Origin: Pseudomonas japonica
GTDB taxonomy: Bacteria > Pseudomonadota > Gammaproteobacteria > Pseudomonadales > Pseudomonadaceae
NCBI RefSeq assembly: GCF_013522925.1
Contig: NZ_JAAMQU010000009.1
Coordinates: 124,001-188,000, forward strand
Length of the DNA stretch: 64,000 bases
Direction of reading: 5' to 3'
Part shown: positions 63,691 through 64,000 of the stretch, piece by piece
Numbering within the stretch: the stretch's first letter is position 1
Layout: each line of letters begins with the position of its first letter
Program-made: the position numbers and the translations under genes
Notes under the pieces: model-generated
Seen by the model: only the letters and a program-made list of their open reading frames with translations
Told to the model about the DNA's origin: nothing
Database searches by the model: none

Positions 63691-64000
63691 ATGAAAAAGT
63701 ACACGGTATCGGCCAATGGCATCCGCCAGTTCGTCATCGAAGAAGGCGACGGCCCGCCAGTGGTATTGCTTCATGGCTTTCCGGAAACCAACTATGCGTG
63801 GCGCTACCAGATCCCGGCGCTGTCCAAACATTACCGAGTGATCGCCCCCGACCTTCGTGGCTACGGCGAAACCGACAAACCCGCAGGCGGGTATGACAAG
63901 CGCAACATGGCCAAGGACCTGCACGACCTGCTCGGCGAGCTGGGCGTATCTAAAATCGCGCTGATCGGCCATGACCGGGGCGCCCGGGTCGCCACGCGCT
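63691..64000 (+). CDS. Alpha/beta hydrolase, haloacetate-dehalogenase/epoxide-hydrolase type (3' end outside window)
   Basis: The first 103 residues are visible: MKKYTVSANGIRQFVIEEG, the oxyanion-hole LLHGFPETNYAWRYQ, PDLRGYGETDKP and the nucleophile elbow GHDRGARVA with Asp as nucleophile. An Asp nucleophile with RG..A after it points to fluoroacetate dehalogenase-like or epoxide hydrolase enzymes rather than esterases. The gene continues past 64000, so the general base and lid are unseen. Confidence 0.82.
   Translation, partial: MKKYTVSANGIRQFVIEEGDGPPVVLLHGFPETNYAWRYQIPALSKHYRVIAPDLRGYGETDKPAGGYDKRNMAKDLHDLLGELGVSKIALIGHDRGARVATR

Overview
The window looks like chromosomal DNA of a fluorescent-type Pseudomonas (P. 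putida-like). The basis is high GC, dense LysR regulators, the Pseudomonas-restricted DUF2790 and DUF1654 proteins, a membrane PQQ glucose dehydrogenase and an SOS-controlled umuDC operon. No tRNA, rRNA, insertion sequence, phage gene or CRISPR array was seen. The taxonomic call is an inference from gene content.

Layout. 1-3.2 kb: the 3' end of an autotransporter and a convergent methyltransferase. 3.4-5.5 kb: the first of a family of secreted proteins built on the R-module of AlgE mannuronan C5-epimerases. 5.7-18.4 kb: ordinary accessory metabolism, comprising DUF1543, cupin/AhpD-like/LysR, Gcd, a RibD-C reductase, DUF2790, LysR with an aldehyde dehydrogenase-AhpD-quinone reductase operon, EamA and an SDR. 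18.7-26.4 kb: a 2554-residue epimerase of the PsmE type with an intact catalytic tetrad, five R-modules, seven Ig-like repeats, an O-acetylhydrolase-like domain and an RTX tail. 26.7-30.0 kb: an MFS transporter and the DUF1654-umuD-umuC SOS operon. 30.0-43.0 kb: a patchwork of four more R-module proteins, an orphan MafI-type immunity gene, unknown small genes and related GGGTCGG inverted repeats. 43.0-48.3 kb: a GST running into a methyltransferase remnant, an AraC regulator, a second epimerase-like protein whose four catalytic residues are all replaced, and a decayed R-module gene. 48.4-64 kb: accessory metabolism again, comprising a glyoxalase-like protein, LysE, DUF805 with an FAD oxidase-methyltransferase fusion and a secreted partner, a phosphodiesterase, an NCS2 permease with a deaminase, RidA/LysR, an iorAB-cytochrome c operon and the start of a dehalogenase-like hydrolase.

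The outstanding feature is the R-module family: seven intact genes and one pseudogene, with about 20 R-modules, in 45 kb. Only one member looks able to epimerise alginate. One is a predicted pseudo-epimerase, three couple a delta-60-repeat beta-propeller to two R-modules, and two consist only of R-modules. No type I exporter lies in the window, so secretion must depend on a transporter encoded elsewhere. My working inference is a set of Ca2+-dependent alginate-matrix proteins, one enzyme plus several non-catalytic binders or scaffolds, diversified by module duplication, recombination and decay.
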